Below, piece after piece: positions 23,601 through 40,343 of a stretch of 64,000 nucleotides of DNA. The notes beneath the pieces are model-generated. The model searched no databases, was not told where the DNA came from, and saw only the letters and a list, made by a program, of their open reading frames with translations. Location: NCBI GenBank assembly GCA_024345305.1, contig BRON01000002.1:1922001-1986000 (forward strand). Direction: 5' to 3'. The translations under genes and the position numbers were made by a program. The first letter of the stretch is position 1, and each line of letters begins with the position of its first letter. Source of the DNA: Mrakia gelida (taxonomy: Eukaryota > Basidiomycota > Tremellomycetes > Cystofilobasidiales > Mrakiaceae).

Positions 23601-25843
23601 CCGAGCTACTCACTTCGTAGCCGCAACCACCCCGCCATTCACACCCCTCGTACCCGTGCCCGTGTCTTCCTCCGTCCCACCCTCTCCTCCACCAGGCATA
23701 TGCCTCTTCACCGCCTCCTTGATCTCCCCAATCGCGACCTCTCGATAAACCCCCACCAACCTCCCTCCCTCCCTCACCCTGATCAGCCCCTCCACCAGCG
23801 GAGCGATCCTTCCCTTCAGACCGTCCTCCAAAGACGAAGGATCCCGAGGTTTCGACATCTCCCCGACGAGAACGGCGTGGAGTTCGGACTCGAGCTGGGT
23901 GGCGATGGCGAGCGCCAGGGCGGCGAGGGTTTGGGGGATGTGGGAGAGGGAGGAGAGGGTTGTGAGATCTGTGGGTGGGTAGCGGGATGAGGTTTTGGAT
24001 GCTGAGGAGGAGGAGCGATGTTTCGTTGGTGGAGGGTGAGGGTGAGGGGAGGTTTGGGTTGTTGAGAGGGACGAGTCGCGTGGAGGAGGGACCAGGTGAG
24101 ACGCGGTGGAGGAGGATGGTAAGGGAGACAATTCGTCCGAGTCTCCTTCTGGGAGTTCGGCGAGGTCGTGGAGACCTCCTGCTTTGAAACGAGGAGAGTT
24201 CCTCGGCGAAGGTCTTGACGAAGGCGAGGACGACCTCTTCGCCGCTCCCGATCCTCCTGCTCCTCCTTCTGCCCCGTCCTCTGAGACGTTGATCGACAGC
24301 TGCTCTCTCTCCTTCCCTTTGCCCTTCCTCTTCACCCACCCATCAACCTCCTCCCAGATCTCTACAGCTCCGTACCCATCTCCAGCAGCCACCAAGCTCT
24401 TGATCATCCCGACGGCCTCCTCGACTCCCCTGACTTCCCTCACCGCTCCCTCGACCCTCTTGAGCCCTCCCAGCGTCCGATGAAGCCTCACGACCTCCAG
24501 TCCCCTCTGAGCTTGACCTTCATCGAGCGCGACGAGCTCTGTCCGAAGGGAATCGATCCGAGAGAGGCACGACGACGACTCCGACTGCAGGTCCTGGAGG
24601 TTGGTGAGAGCTGCGAAGAAGGAGGAGGATCGACGAGAGATTTCGAGGACGAGGTGCTGTTCGACGATGTCGAGGTAGGAGTTGAGTTTGTCCTGAAGAG
24701 CTTGGTTGGTAGTGGTATCCTCGACGGGTCCTCCCCCTGAGGCTGACGAGCTAGAAGGCGGAGGAGCTCGAGGAGTGAAGGTCGAAGCGCGAGGAGTAGC
24801 GCTTGGAAGCGGGGAGGGTGGTAAGGAGGAGGTCGAAGGAAGAGGATTGAGGGTTGGGAGGAAGGAGGGCGAGGATGGGCCAGATGAGGAGGAAGGGAAG
24901 GAAGGTTTCCGAGGTGTTGTTACGTTGACGGAGGAGGAGGAGTTGAAGGAGGGAGGAGGGAACTGCTCGGTCACGACGTCGAAGATGTGAGGGTTTCCGA
25001 TGTTGAAGTCCGGTTCGAAGAAGACCTCAGGGACCAGAGAGAGCTTGGGGAGATCCTTCTCGTCCTTGACTGGTTTGATCAACCTCCCACCTTCCTCTGC
25101 CGCCTTGTCGAAGGAGGTAGGGACTCCTGCTCTCGCGGAACGAGCTTGCTCGAAGCGATCCCACTCTGGCGAGATCGACTTTACGTAGGCGTCGATGTCC
25201 TTCCTATTGACTTTGGGGAACACCTCGGGTTGAGGACCGGGAGGTAGGGGAATACGAGAAGCTCGAAGCGGTGCTGAACGTTTGGAGGGATGGTTGAGGA
25301 CGGTGCTGATAGCTGGAGGAGGAGGAAGAGAGATGGCCAGGAGGGAAGGAGGAGAGAGAAGGTGTGAGCTCAACTCGAGCCTCCAGAGCGCAAAGACCTC
25401 CGTTCAAGAGCGTAGAAGCCAATGGAGAGCGTGTACAAGATGATGAACGTACCATGGAAACCTCTCCGATGCTGATCCTGATGAGAATCGTCGTTCCAGG
25501 GGCGAGACAAGTTGACGAGGTTGATGTTGGACAGGTCATGGCCGCCGGACGAAGAAGTAGTAGATCCAGCTGAGGCGAAGAGCATGCGACGATACCAGAG
25601 TGAAGGTCAGCATTTAGGCCCTCTTCCAGTCTGATTGGGAGCGCGAGCAGCATGGAGGCTGACTCGTATGGAGGGGGGAGAAGGGGGACGAGAGAAGGCC
25701 AGGATGAGCTCGGACTTACCTCTCTCGAGTCTCAATCGATTGAGATCGAACGGTTTGGAAGCGTCTCCTTCCAGTTGAGTGAGAGCACTATCCGAAAACA
25801 CACTCTCGGACACAGCAGGGGAGGCTGTACGAGAGATGTCCAT
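20673..25843 (-). CDS. VPS54: Vps54, GARP tethering complex subunit
   Basis: Subunit of the GARP complex that tethers endosome-derived vesicles at the trans-Golgi. Exon 1 (25843 down) encodes MDISRTASPAVSESVFSDSA. It joins through a 1-base overhang to AGSTTSSSGGHDLSNINLVN, then to AISTVLNHPSKRSAPLR. The N-terminal Vps54 region follows (PEVFPKVNRKDIDAYVKSIS, FFEPDFNIGNPHIFDVVTEQ, and a coiled coil around SYLDIVEQHLVLEISRRSSS). The C-terminal conserved block includes YFVVGATLGTLELLLDYIK, VVLGAGAMRSAGLKNITAKH (split by an intron) and MIALIPYIRETLRRHLNP. After the conserved end near SAFLV-type helices, a long Glu/Pro/Ser-rich tail runs to TGA at 20673-20675. That tail is unusual for the family and probably disordered. 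Many introns, no damage. Confidence 0.93.
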
Positions 25844-27040
25844 CGAGCGAGAAGGAGGGAGGGAGGGAAGGGAGGGAAGGAGGTGAGCTGGCGCTTTGGA
25901 GGAGGAGAGACGCGGTCGCGAAAGTCGAGCTCATCTCCTTTCCTTCCCTTTGTTTACGCTCAGTCGTTCTTTCTTTCGTTTTCGCGAGACAGAGTTCACG
26001 AGCAAGCAGGATTGTATACAGCGAAGAACTAGATTAAGGTATGTGTGCGAAGCTAAACGAAGGAACGACCTGGGATCTTCCTCTCTCGAGGGTCCAAGCC
26101 TGTTTCAACCTCGTCGCCCTGCTCTTTATGGTACGAACTCCTCCTCGTGAAAGGTGGAAGCTCGGAAGCATGCACTAGAAACGCTCGTCTCCTCACGAAC
26201 CCATCCCTCTTCCCGCAAAGAAAGAGGAACTCTCCCGCTCCTTCCTCTTTTTTGAGCCACCTCGACGCACCTCCCCTCGCCTCCCCTCCGTCCCAACTCG
26301 TCCGCTCAAACCTCCAAAGAGGCGAGCAAATTCGCAAGACAGAAGGAAAGAAAGAGAAAGGATAGTCGAAGTGAAAAAGAGGAAAGAGATAAAGAAGAGC
26401 AGCTCCCTTCCCTCCTTTGTTCTCTCTTCACATAACGTGAAGGGAGCGTCGAGGAGGGAGGGGATCAGACGTTGGTTCGAAGGGAGAAGGTTTTGTCGGT
26501 AGATGTTCCTCGGGTATGACTCGACGTCTACCAAAACCTTGCTGGAAAGCGAAGGGGACAATCTGGTAATCACTCGAAGAACGAGGAACAGGGAGATCGC
26601 CCATGGTAGAGGACTTAAGAACCAAGGGTTGGGGGGGGGAAGAGTAAAAAAGTGGGAGAGGGAGGGAGGAGGGGAGAGAGGGAAGGAAGGAGACCAAGAT
26701 GGTGAGCTCAACAAGAATGAGATCTTGAGCAGATCAACTCGAGCCTCCTGGGAGCCGGTAGCTGGTAGAGAGAGAGGGAGGAGAGATGAAGGAAAAGAAG
26801 AGGGGAGGGGGAGGGAGGGAGTGAGGGTTGGGAAGGAAGAAGAGGGAGGCAGCTCAGCTTTCAGCTTTGTATTCGAAAGTTGTATTCGAAAGTGTAACGG
26901 GCTCAAACGCTTTCCTCCCAACTTCGATACCCCCTCCTTCCTCCCTTCTCCCCTTCCTTCTCCCCTCCCCCTTCTCCTCCTTCCCCCCTACCACCGCCTC
27001 ACCTCACTCACCTCCGACTACTATTTCCGCCCCTTACGAC
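25844..27040. promoter_or_regulatory. 1.2-kb divergent promoter region of VPS54 and UBP15
   Basis: This is the longest region without a convincing gene. It has a long purine-rich stretch (about 26620-26850), a 13-bp tandem duplication TGTATTCGAAAGT x2 at 26868-26893, and a C/T-rich leader (26930-27000) leading to the UBP15 ATG. Long open frames on both strands here are low-complexity Ser/Arg/Glu and are not supported by splice signals or homology. An upstream non-coding exon of either gene is possible. Confidence 0.5.
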
Positions 27041-32481
<5,441 letters not shown>

Positions 32482-33155
32482 TCTTCTCTCTCCCTCGACT
32501 CTTCCTTCCGTTTCCGTCGTCGTTCTCGGTCTTCTCTGTTGTTTACGATCTCTCTCCCTTTCTCTGTTTTTGCTCGCTCACCTCCTCGTCCTCCCTCCCA
32601 CATCGGTTGCCTGGCTCGTCGTTCGTTCGTTCGCTCTCCCTCCCTTCCTTTGCTTGCTCGACTTCGACCTAGAATTGGTTCTTGGGCGTCTCTTCGCAGT
32701 AGCTTTTTCTTTTACTTCTTGCTCTTCACCTTCTTACCTCTCTCCGTTTCGCCTTCGTTTCTATCACGTCTCTCCTCCCCTCCCCCCCCTTCGCTCAGTT
32801 TTTCTTTCTAGCGGCTTGGCCCTTGTTTTGGTCGACCTTCGCCGTGTCCTTCTCTCTACTTCTCTCTTCACGAATCGTCCCCAAATCAAAAATGATCTCT
32901 TTTCATTCGGCTCCTTTTGTTGCTCTGCTTCCTCGGAAGATCTTTTTAGGCCTCGGCGGTCCAGGGAGAATTTTCCTCTATGACGTCGGGAGATTGAAAT
33001 GACGACGGGGCGATCTCGAAACGGACCCCTCTTTGCCTTCCCTCCTTTCTCTTCTTCTGCTAACTCCCAACCTCTCCCTCTTACCAGCCCAGCTTACCTC
33101 ACTCGAACCCTTCCCTCCCTTTCACACCTACACCCCTTTCCTTTCCTCGTCAACC
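32482..33155. other. Intergenic, no gene seen
   Basis: 3' flank of UBP15 and promoter/leader of the SUR7/PalI gene on the same strand. T/C-rich. Open frames are low complexity, and nothing else is recognised. Confidence 0.6.
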
Positions 33156-34418
33156 ATGGCCATCGCTGGAGCCGCCATCCCTGGACGTGAGTCGAACCTC
33201 GAAGCTGGAACGAAACGAAAGCAGTGACATCCCGACTGACCTCTTTCTTCCCCTTCCCTTCCCTTTCCCTCCCTCTCAGTCTTCTTCTCGTTCGCTGCTT
33301 GTGCTCTTCTCGTCATCGTCTCCGTCTCCGTGCCCATCTGGAAGAGCGTGAGTTCCTCCCCCTCTTTCAGCTCAGACGGATCGAAAGTCGGAGGGACGGA
33401 AGCGTGCAGCGAACCGCGAGAAACTGATCTTCTCTCCCCTCCCTTCCTTCCCCTTCCCTGCAGGTCTACTTCATGTCCGCCTCGGACGGTTCCGACAACC
33501 TCGTCTTCGGAAACTGGGGTATCTGCGCTGTCGGAGGTGCTTGCACCCAATCGAAACTTGGTGAGTGTCTTCGAGAAAGGAAGAGGGCGGGGGGGCGAGA
33601 CGATCCGAGACTGATTTCCCTTCTCCGTTCGAACTCTCAACCAGGCTACAACCTCGACCTCACCTCCCTGGGCATCGACAGCTCCAGGCTTTCGTCGGTG
33701 TTCATCAAGAACCTGACCTACGTCCTCATCCTTCACCCTATCGCCGCGTGAGTTCCAGAGCGAGCACAAAAATACTTCGAGCGAGAAACGAGCTTCCTTT
33801 TCTTTTGCTCACCTCTTTCCTTTCTCTGCTTCTCTACGCTATGCAGTGGACTCGCCGGTCTCGCTATGCTTTTCGGTCTACTCGGTGTCGTGAGTTTTTT
33901 ATCCCCTCCCTCTCCTCGTCTCGTTCTCGGCTCAACTCGCGGGCTGACCTTTTGATCTCCTTCGCTCGCTTTTTGCAGTTCTCAACCTCCCGAATCGCCA
34001 CCATCTTGATGACCATCGCCTCCTTCCTCGCCCTCCTCGTCGTGCTCGTCTCCTTCATAATCGATATGGTTCTGTAGGTCTCCTTTTTCTCTCTCTTCTC
34101 TCCTTTCGAACTCGTGCGTTGATCGAGTCTCCTTCGTTCGCTGACCCCGACTCCTCCTTCTCTTGTTCTTTCTACAGCTGGGGAATCGCTCGAAACAGAA
34201 TCCGAAACATTGGAGGAACAGCTATGTACGGAAATGCTAACTGGATGGTCCTTGGAGCCTTCGTCGCTCTCTTGATCTCGTGTTGTGTTTCCCTCTGTGG
34301 ATCGTTCGGTCGATTCAGGTGAGCAGCGACACACCCCCTTCCCCCCTCGCCCTTCCTTCGAAGCTGACCCTTCCCCCTTCTTTCCTCGTCCAGGTCGAGC
34401 CGAAACGAGAAGTACTAA
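33156..34418 (+). CDS. SUR7/PalI (Rim9)-family four-helix membrane protein
   Basis: Plasma-membrane protein of the group that includes Rim9/PalI (ambient pH sensing) and Sur7 (eisosome/cell-wall organisation). The first exon encodes MAIAGAAIPG. TM1 is FFSFAACALLVIVSVSVPIW. The family signature follows in the loop, FGNWGICAVGGACTQSKLGY (the GxWG...C...C pattern). Then come TM2 (YVLILHPIAAGLAGLAMLFG), TM3 (ILMTIASFLALLVVLVSFII) and TM4 (MVLGAFVALLISCCVSLCGS). A short tail, RSSRNEKY, ends at TAA 34416-34418. Six small exons with phase-consistent joins. The tail is much shorter than in classical PalI, so a pH-signalling role is not shown; the name rests on topology and the loop motif. Confidence 0.85.
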
Positions 34419-35213
34419 AGCATTGAAGGCTGGCGGTGGACGATTCTTTTGATTTTTGCTCTCATCTTCGTTCTCTTTGAACTCCCCATAGTCTTTTGTT
34501 TTGGTTTTGTCGGACTCTCTCTCCCGCTCTCGTTTTGTTTCCCCCCACCTCACACGACTCGGTTCGAACTGTATCGCTTCCTCCCTTACTTACCTCATGC
34601 AACACTCCTAATCTAACTTAATTTATACACGTTTCGTTCACGGACGCGAGCGAACGAAGAAGGAGGGAAAGGTCAACAAGACGAGCTGCGACGCGTCTTC
34701 CCCTCTGTCTATTCGATCGACTTTCACTCCCGACACTGGTCAGGATACGTCTGAGCCTCTGCTGACTGAATCACTGAGTTTCGCTCCCAGTGCGCTCGCT
34801 CCAACGAGTCGAGCAGAGGGGATGGAGGTCGAGGAACTCGTCGACCCTCGTCCCGACCCTCCTTCGTTCGACCTTCCTTTCAACCTCACCCCTCCCCTTC
34901 TTCTTCAGCGCGTCTTCTCGTCGTCAACAGCTTCGTTGTAGAGGCTCCAGTTTGATCCCCAACCCTCAGCTCAACACCTCAGTCTTCCTCCTTCGCGTTT
35001 TGGACTCCAAACCTCCCAAGCGGCGCCAAAAGGACGCTCCGGAGAAAAGGCCTCTTCTTCTGTCCATCGTCCTCTCGACCAATCAACCCTCGCCCTCTCC
35101 ACGCTTGGTCTTGACCGACGACCTTTTTCAAGCTCGACCCATCTCTTCCTCTCTCTCTTCCCTTCAAACGACCACCCACCCACCAAAAACCTACTCGCCC
35201 TTCTCTCGCAAAG
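34419..35213. other. Intergenic: 3' flank of PalI-type gene and promoter/leader of CTR gene
   Basis: The left part is A/T-richer with ACTTAATTTATACAC near 34615-34630, plausibly 3' UTR. The right part is C/T-rich leader up to ATG 35214. A GACGCGTC palindrome lies at 34690-34697. A long open frame from about 34790 overlaps the CTR start out of frame and is low complexity. No proven copper-response element is seen. Confidence 0.55.
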
Positions 35214-36345
35214 ATGGCCAACAACAGTCGCGTGTCGATCCTCCTCGTCCTCCTTCTCTCCCTCGTCGCTCTCGCCTCAGCAGCAGACGACATGTCTTCT
35301 ATGAACCATACGATGCCCTCGATGAACACCACCACTTCCTCTTCTTCAAACTCGACGATGGATATGGGAGACCACGAAGGCATGGACATGGACATGAGCA
35401 TGTCGATGAAGATGTGAGAAAACAAGATCCATCGTCGTTCCTCGTTCGACTCTTCGCTCGCTGACTTGCCCGTTCCTTCTTTGCTTGGCACATTGAAAAA
35501 GGTACTTCCACTTCACCAAAGGAGACACCCTGCTCTTCAAATCTTGGGCTCCTACGGTGCAGGGTCCGTTCGGAGGAGCTTGTGTTTTCCTCGCTGTTCT
35601 TGCTATTATTGATCGAGCGGTGAATTTTCTTTGCGCTCTCTGTATCTCTTCGTGCCCTATTCTTCTCGTACTGATCTTGGTTCTGTGATTCTGTTGCCAG
35701 CTCCACGCCGTTCGAGCAGCGTTCGAGGCGAAGTGGGCGTTCGAGTGCGTCGCTCATATCTTCCCTTCTTCTCCTTCTCCGTTTTTTGCTCGGGAACTAA
35801 CGGCGTCGGCTCCTATTCTCTCTCATTGCCTCTCTCAGATCTCGCGCCCGAGCCTCCCTCGACAGCGACTCGATCAGCAAACAAGACGAAACACCAGCCG
35901 TCTCTCCTCGCGTTCTCGACATCTTCCGAGGAGGTTCCCCAGCTGCGTGGATCCAGCCTCAGAAGATCACCCGCGACGCTCTTCGAGCTGTTCTTCAAGG
36001 GCTGCACTCAGGACTGGGTCTCGTGTTGATGCTCAGCGTGATGTTTGCCTTTCTTCTTCGTCGGGTCGCGTTCTTTCGTCGAGTTGCGCCGACCTGACTC
36101 GTTTTCTTTCATTCGGGTCCACAGGAACTACAACGCATGGTACTTCTTCAGCGTCGTACTGGGACTTGCGGCTGGGGAGTTCATCTTTGGGAGGTGAGTC
36201 CTTTGGCACTTCGACGCGTCGTCGTTCCTCTGCCACGTCCTTCATCTTCGTCGCTGACCTTAACCTTAACTCTTCGACCTCTCGCTCGTCAAGGTTCGCC
36301 GCTTCACACGACATGCAGAACCTCTCACAGGGAGGTCATTGCTAG
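35214..36345 (+). CDS. Ctr-family high-affinity copper transporter
   Basis: Forms a trimeric Cu(I) channel in the plasma or vacuolar membrane. MANNSRVSILLVLLLSLVAL looks like a signal peptide. A Met-rich outer domain follows (DDMSSMNHTMPSM, then MDMGDHEGMDMDMSMSMKM), supplying Cu-binding Met motifs. Then YFHFTKGDTLLFKSW and TM1 (GACVFLAVLAIIDRAL), a cytosolic loop, TM2 with the essential MxxxM (LGLVLMLSVM) and TM3 with GxxxG (VLGLAAGEFIFG). The end, HDMQNLSQGGHC, has a terminal His and Cys likely to bind copper; TAG is at 36343-36345. An intron splits the Met codon at the end of the Met-rich region. Size (about 220 residues) is typical. Which yeast or Cryptococcus Ctr it matches cannot be told. 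Confidence 0.95.
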
Positions 36346-36637
36346 ATCTAGACATGGCATATTCGATGGGGAAGGGCGAGAAGCGACGAGGAGGGGGACG
36401 TCCCTCGAGCTGGTTGTTCGCGAGGGGATCTTTTGCTTTTTTAACGTCTCGGTTTCATATCTACGAACACACTACTCTTGAGATGCGTTCTGCGAAAGTT
36501 TTCACCCCCTTTTTCAAAAACGGGCGGTCATCTCTGCTCGGTCTCCTCCGAGCTTCGATTTGAGCTTGCTGACAGCTCCTTCCCTTTCCTCCTCCCTCCT
36601 CTCTCCCAACCCTGACGAGCTCCCCCTCTGCCCAACC

Positions 36638-38808
36638 ATGTCTTCCACTATCCCCTCCACCCTCCCAGACTGGCCTCCTGCCCTTCCTCAAGCTCAGCTC
36701 GACGACCTCACGACGCTAGCGCTGGACTACGCTCTCTCTCACGGCCTCATCTATCGACCTCCCTACCCAACTGGTCTCTCCTCCCCTTTGTCCGCTTCGT
36801 CTATCTCAGCTCCCATCTCCCTGTTCCCCTCGCCCTTCCCCAAAGACCTACATGCCAAGGCGCTTAAGATCCAGGAGATCTACAACGAGCTGTATGCGAG
36901 AGTTACGATGGACGAGGAGTGGTTGGAGGAGGTCGTGAAGGCGTGCTTTTGGGGAGAGGAGGGAGGGGATGGCTTTTTGAGGGAGCTTTGGAAGGGTTGG
37001 AAGGAGGTTAGGGAGAAGGGCGTTAAGCAGGTCAGTAGAGAGGATGTCTATACATCTGGGCAAGGTGGAAACGAACGGGTTCCCGAAGTGGAGGAGGGAA
37101 AGGAGCGGTGAGAAGAGAGATCGAACGACGAGCTGACAATCTCGTTTCCCTTCCTTTCCCTCTCTTCCTTCGTTTGCCTCAGCCTCTCCATCTCCTTCTT
37201 GCCCGGTCAGACTACCTCGTACACCAGAACTCCAAGGATCCTCTTTCGATCAAGCAGGTCGAGTTCAACACCATCTCCTCCAGCTTTGGTTCTCTCAGCG
37301 AAAAGGTCGGAGGGCTGCATCGGTTCGTTGAGCTTTCCTTTCTCTTCCTCGACCACTGTCTCCTCGGCCCTCGAATCCTAGCTGACCTTGTTCGTCTTCT
37401 CACCGTAGCTATATCGCTCAGCAGACCTCGTACTTCGGTGCTTCACCTCATCTGAAGCCCGAGAACCTCCCTACAAACTCTCCCATCAAGGGACTGGCGA
37501 AGGGATTGGCTGAAGCTCACAAGGCTTTCGGGGTTGCTGGGTGAGCTCGAACTTGCTGATTCTGAGCTTTTGTCTCTGACGGATCAGGTTGCTGAATGTG
37601 GTTTCTATGCCCTCATGCAGATCTGAGATCCTGATGGTCGTCCAAGACGGAGAGAGGAACGCGTTCGATCAGCGTTGGCTTGAGTATGAGCTCCTTGAAG
37701 CGTGAGCTCCATCTCCCTTCTCGTCCTCCCTCTACGTCGCTCATTGGCTGTTCTGAGCTGACCTTTTCCTCTTGATCATCAGTCACGGCATTCCCTCCCA
37801 CCGAGCCTCCCTCCAAACCCTTACAACAGCTTCCTCCCTCGACTCCTCGTCCTCCCAACTCCTCTTCACTCCTCCCCACTCCTCCAAGCCCGTCCTCATC
37901 TCCGTCGTCTACTACCGAGCAGGCTACACTCCAGACGACTACCCCACTTCCTCCCTCTACACCGTCCGAACCAAACTCGAGCTCTCCACAGCCATCAAGT
38001 GCCCGACCTACGCTCTTCAACTGGCCGGATCGAAGAAGGTCCAGCAGGTCCTCGCTCGTCCAGGTGTCCTCGAGTACTTCCTTCCCACCAACGCGGAAGG
38101 AAAGACGTCTCCTGCCTCGAAGGGAGGGAAGGTGTACACGAAGGAGGAGGTGGACGAGCTGAGGGAGAGCTTCATGGGACTGTGGCCGTTGGGAGACGGA
38201 GGAGAGGAGAGCTTGGAGGGCGAGAGGCTGGTGAAGGAGAGTGATGGAGGGGAGGGTTTCGTGCTGAAGCCTCAGAGGGAGGGAGGAGGGAACAACGTGT
38301 ACAACAAGGATATTGGGCCGTTCTTGGCCGAGTTGGAGAAGAAGGACAAGTGAGTTGAGCTCGTCCTGGTTCTCGTCTCGTCCCTCCCGTCGCGTCCTTT
38401 CGTCTTCCCTCGTCGTTCCTTCATTCCATCTCCCTTTTTCGTCACTGACTCACACTCTCTCTTTCTCCCTTCGCCCGATCTCTCTTCAGACTCCTCCCCT
38501 TCACTGAACCCCCTTCCAAATCAGCCTACATCCTCATGTCCCTCATAACTCCTCCACCTCACCTCTCCAACATCCTCCTCCGATCCGTCAAGCCCTCGCC
38601 CGACCAGTCTCCTCTCGAGGACCACTCCGCCGACCAGAAGGAAGTCATCTCGGAGCTGGGAGTGTACGGAGTTGCTCTGTTCGGGAAGGGAGAGGTGGTG
38701 TACAACGATGGGAAGGTCGGGACGCTGCTGAGGACGAAGGGGAGGGAGAGCGACGAGGGAGGAGTCGCGGTGGGGTTCAGCGTGTTGGATTCGGTTGTTT
38801 TGGTTTAG
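36638..38808 (+). CDS. GSH2: Glutathione synthetase (eukaryotic type)
   Basis: Catalyses the ATP-dependent joining of gamma-glutamylcysteine and glycine, the last step of glutathione synthesis, in the cytosol. MSSTIPSTLPDWPPALPQAQ begins at ATG 36638. The family blocks are clear: KIQEIYNELYARVTMDEEWL, LARSDYLVHQ, IKQVEFNTISSSFGSLSEKV, MVVQDGERNAFDQRWLEYEL, VLISVVYYRAGYTPDDY (ATP-grasp), TKLELSTAIKCPTYALQLAG, the nucleotide-loop region GFVLKPQREGGGNNVYNKDI (invariant Lys-Pro-Gln-Arg-Glu-Gly-Gly-Gly) and the C-terminal end GGVAVGFSVLDSVVLV. Stop is at 38806-38808. Length is near 500 residues with about six exons. No missing catalytic residues were noticed. Confidence 0.96.
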
Positions 38809-39149
38809 AGAGCTCGGAGACGTCTACGTTGACTTATTTGGAATGCTTTCGTAGCTTGTATGCGGGAGAGAGGGTCGAGAAAAGTCAGTCGCGAGGACAA
38901 GCTCCGTCCGATCACAAGCTCGTCTTTCTCGCGCTTCATCTTTTCACTCTCGACGTCCACGTTCCTTCCCTCCCTTTTCTTCCCGTCTACTCTCAACCAA
39001 GGTGAGTGCTCCTCTCCTCCGTTTCCTCTCTCCCCTCTTCGTCTCACCTCAAGAGAAGGAGAACGAAATGATCGAAGCTGAACCTCTCTTCTCCCTCCCT
39101 CCCGCTCCACTCCTTCTTTCCCTCTTTCTCTCTCTCTTTCTCTCGCCAG
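38809..39149. other. Short intergenic/leader region before the histone H2A variant
   Basis: Contains the GSH2 3' flank, a leader ending TCTCAACCAAG followed by a perfect GTGAGT donor at about 39001, and an intron up to CAG 39147-39149. The leader has the look of a start-codon context, but AAG stands where ATG would be expected. The only upstream ATG that opens a useful frame is at 38860. Confidence 0.5.
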
Positions 39150-40343
39150 CACCTCCAAGCAACAAACTCGAGGAAAAGCTCAAAGTGTTGCTATCAAGCC
39201 TAAGGTCAAGGTCTCTCAGAGCACTCGAGCAGGACTCATCGTGAGTTCTCCTTTCTCGAACGATGGGGAGGAGACGTCGGACGGAGGGAACGAGAAGCAG
39301 CTCATGAGACGAAGGTGGCGAACGAGCTGACCTTCCTTCCTTCCCTCTGTGCTCCTTCTCGCTGCAGTTCCCCGTCGCTCGAACCGTCAAGAGACTCAGA
39401 CAAGGGAGGTTCGCGAAGGTGAGCGTTCGAACGAGTTGGAGAAAGAAGAAGGGGAGGGAGGGGACGAAACGAGACGAGACGAGACCTGAAAGCTGACCTC
39501 CGTTTCTCTTGATGCCTCGAAGATGGTTGGACAGGGAGCGGGGATTTGGATGACGGCTGTGAGTGAAGGACTGTCTATAGATCGTCGCTTCTCTAGAGAT
39601 GCTGACTCTCTTTTTTCCTTCGAACATCCCAGGTCCTCGAGTGTTCGTCGTCTGCTCTCTCGTCGTCTCGCGTCGTCCCGTCTCGTCTCTTGCACTCGAC
39701 GACCTGACCTCTCTCCTTTCCCTCTTTCACTCTTCCCCCTTATTCTTCTTTCCCCTCTCTCCTTCCTCACTCGATTTCTCCTCAGATCTTTGCGCAGAGG
39801 TCCTGGAATTGGCTGGCCATGCAGCCAAAGACAACAAGAGAACTCGAATCACCCCTCGACACGTCCTCCTCGCCGTTCGAAACGATCCAGAGCTGGACAA
39901 ACTTCTCAAAGACGGTGCGTATCTACATCTATCGGGTGGTGTCTCGAGGGGGACCCTGGTTCATCGCTCGTTTCGTCCTGGTCGATCGCGAAACCGTCCT
40001 CGTTTTGAGACGACACGCGCTCCCAGGTTACTTCCCTATTGTCGCACCTCACTGACTTTCGCTCTCGTTTTCTCTCAGTTACCTTCACCGAGTCGGGAGT
40101 CAACCCCGGAATCCACCCCATCCACCTCAAGGTTCGTCTCTCGTTGCGTCGCGTCGCGCATGTATCCCTCCATCTCTCCTTCGCCCTTCCTTCGCGCCTC
40201 CCCACTCTGTCCGCTTTCTTTTTCATCTCGAGGACTAACGATCCCCAACCCTTCTTATTGCTCAGGTCCTCGCCAAAGGGCAGAAGAGAAAGGGCTCTGA
40301 CTTCGATCTCGCGAACGCTCGAGTCAACAACGAGGACGCTTGA
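39150..40343 (+). CDS. Divergent histone H2A variant (start not resolved)
   Basis: Chromatin protein with a full H2A fold. Exons from 39150 read [108 protein letters not shown] and [20 protein letters not shown], then NNEDA and TGA at 40341-40343. FPVAR replaces FPVGR, and the acidic-patch segment reads NDPEL instead of NDEEL. There is no C-terminal SQ(E/D) phosphorylation motif, which canonical fungal H2A carries. Some positions resemble H2A.Z (RITPRH, EVLELAG), others H2A (AVRND). At least seven coding exons are present, and no H2B gene is adjacent. No in-frame ATG precedes the first recognisable exon. An AAG|GTGAGT junction, or an exon from ATG 38860 spliced to 39159 (MRERGSRK then QQTRGK), are both possible. 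Confidence 0.82.

Noticed and set aside
26193..26921. Long minus-strand open frame in the VPS54/UBP15 promoter region
   Set aside because: Product is low-complexity Ser/Pro/Leu/Arg from a purine-rich tract, with no conserved motif and no splice pattern.
34455..34461. TTTGCTC, identical to the yeast Mac1 copper-response core, upstream of the CTR gene
   Set aside because: A single 7-base match about 750 bp before the ATG, just after the stop of the preceding gene, is expected by chance. No second copy was seen near the start.
36638..40343. CTR, GSH2 and H2A as a metal/redox gene cluster
   Set aside because: Copper uptake and glutathione genes are adjacent, but the neighbours are unrelated and fungal gene order alone is weak evidence.
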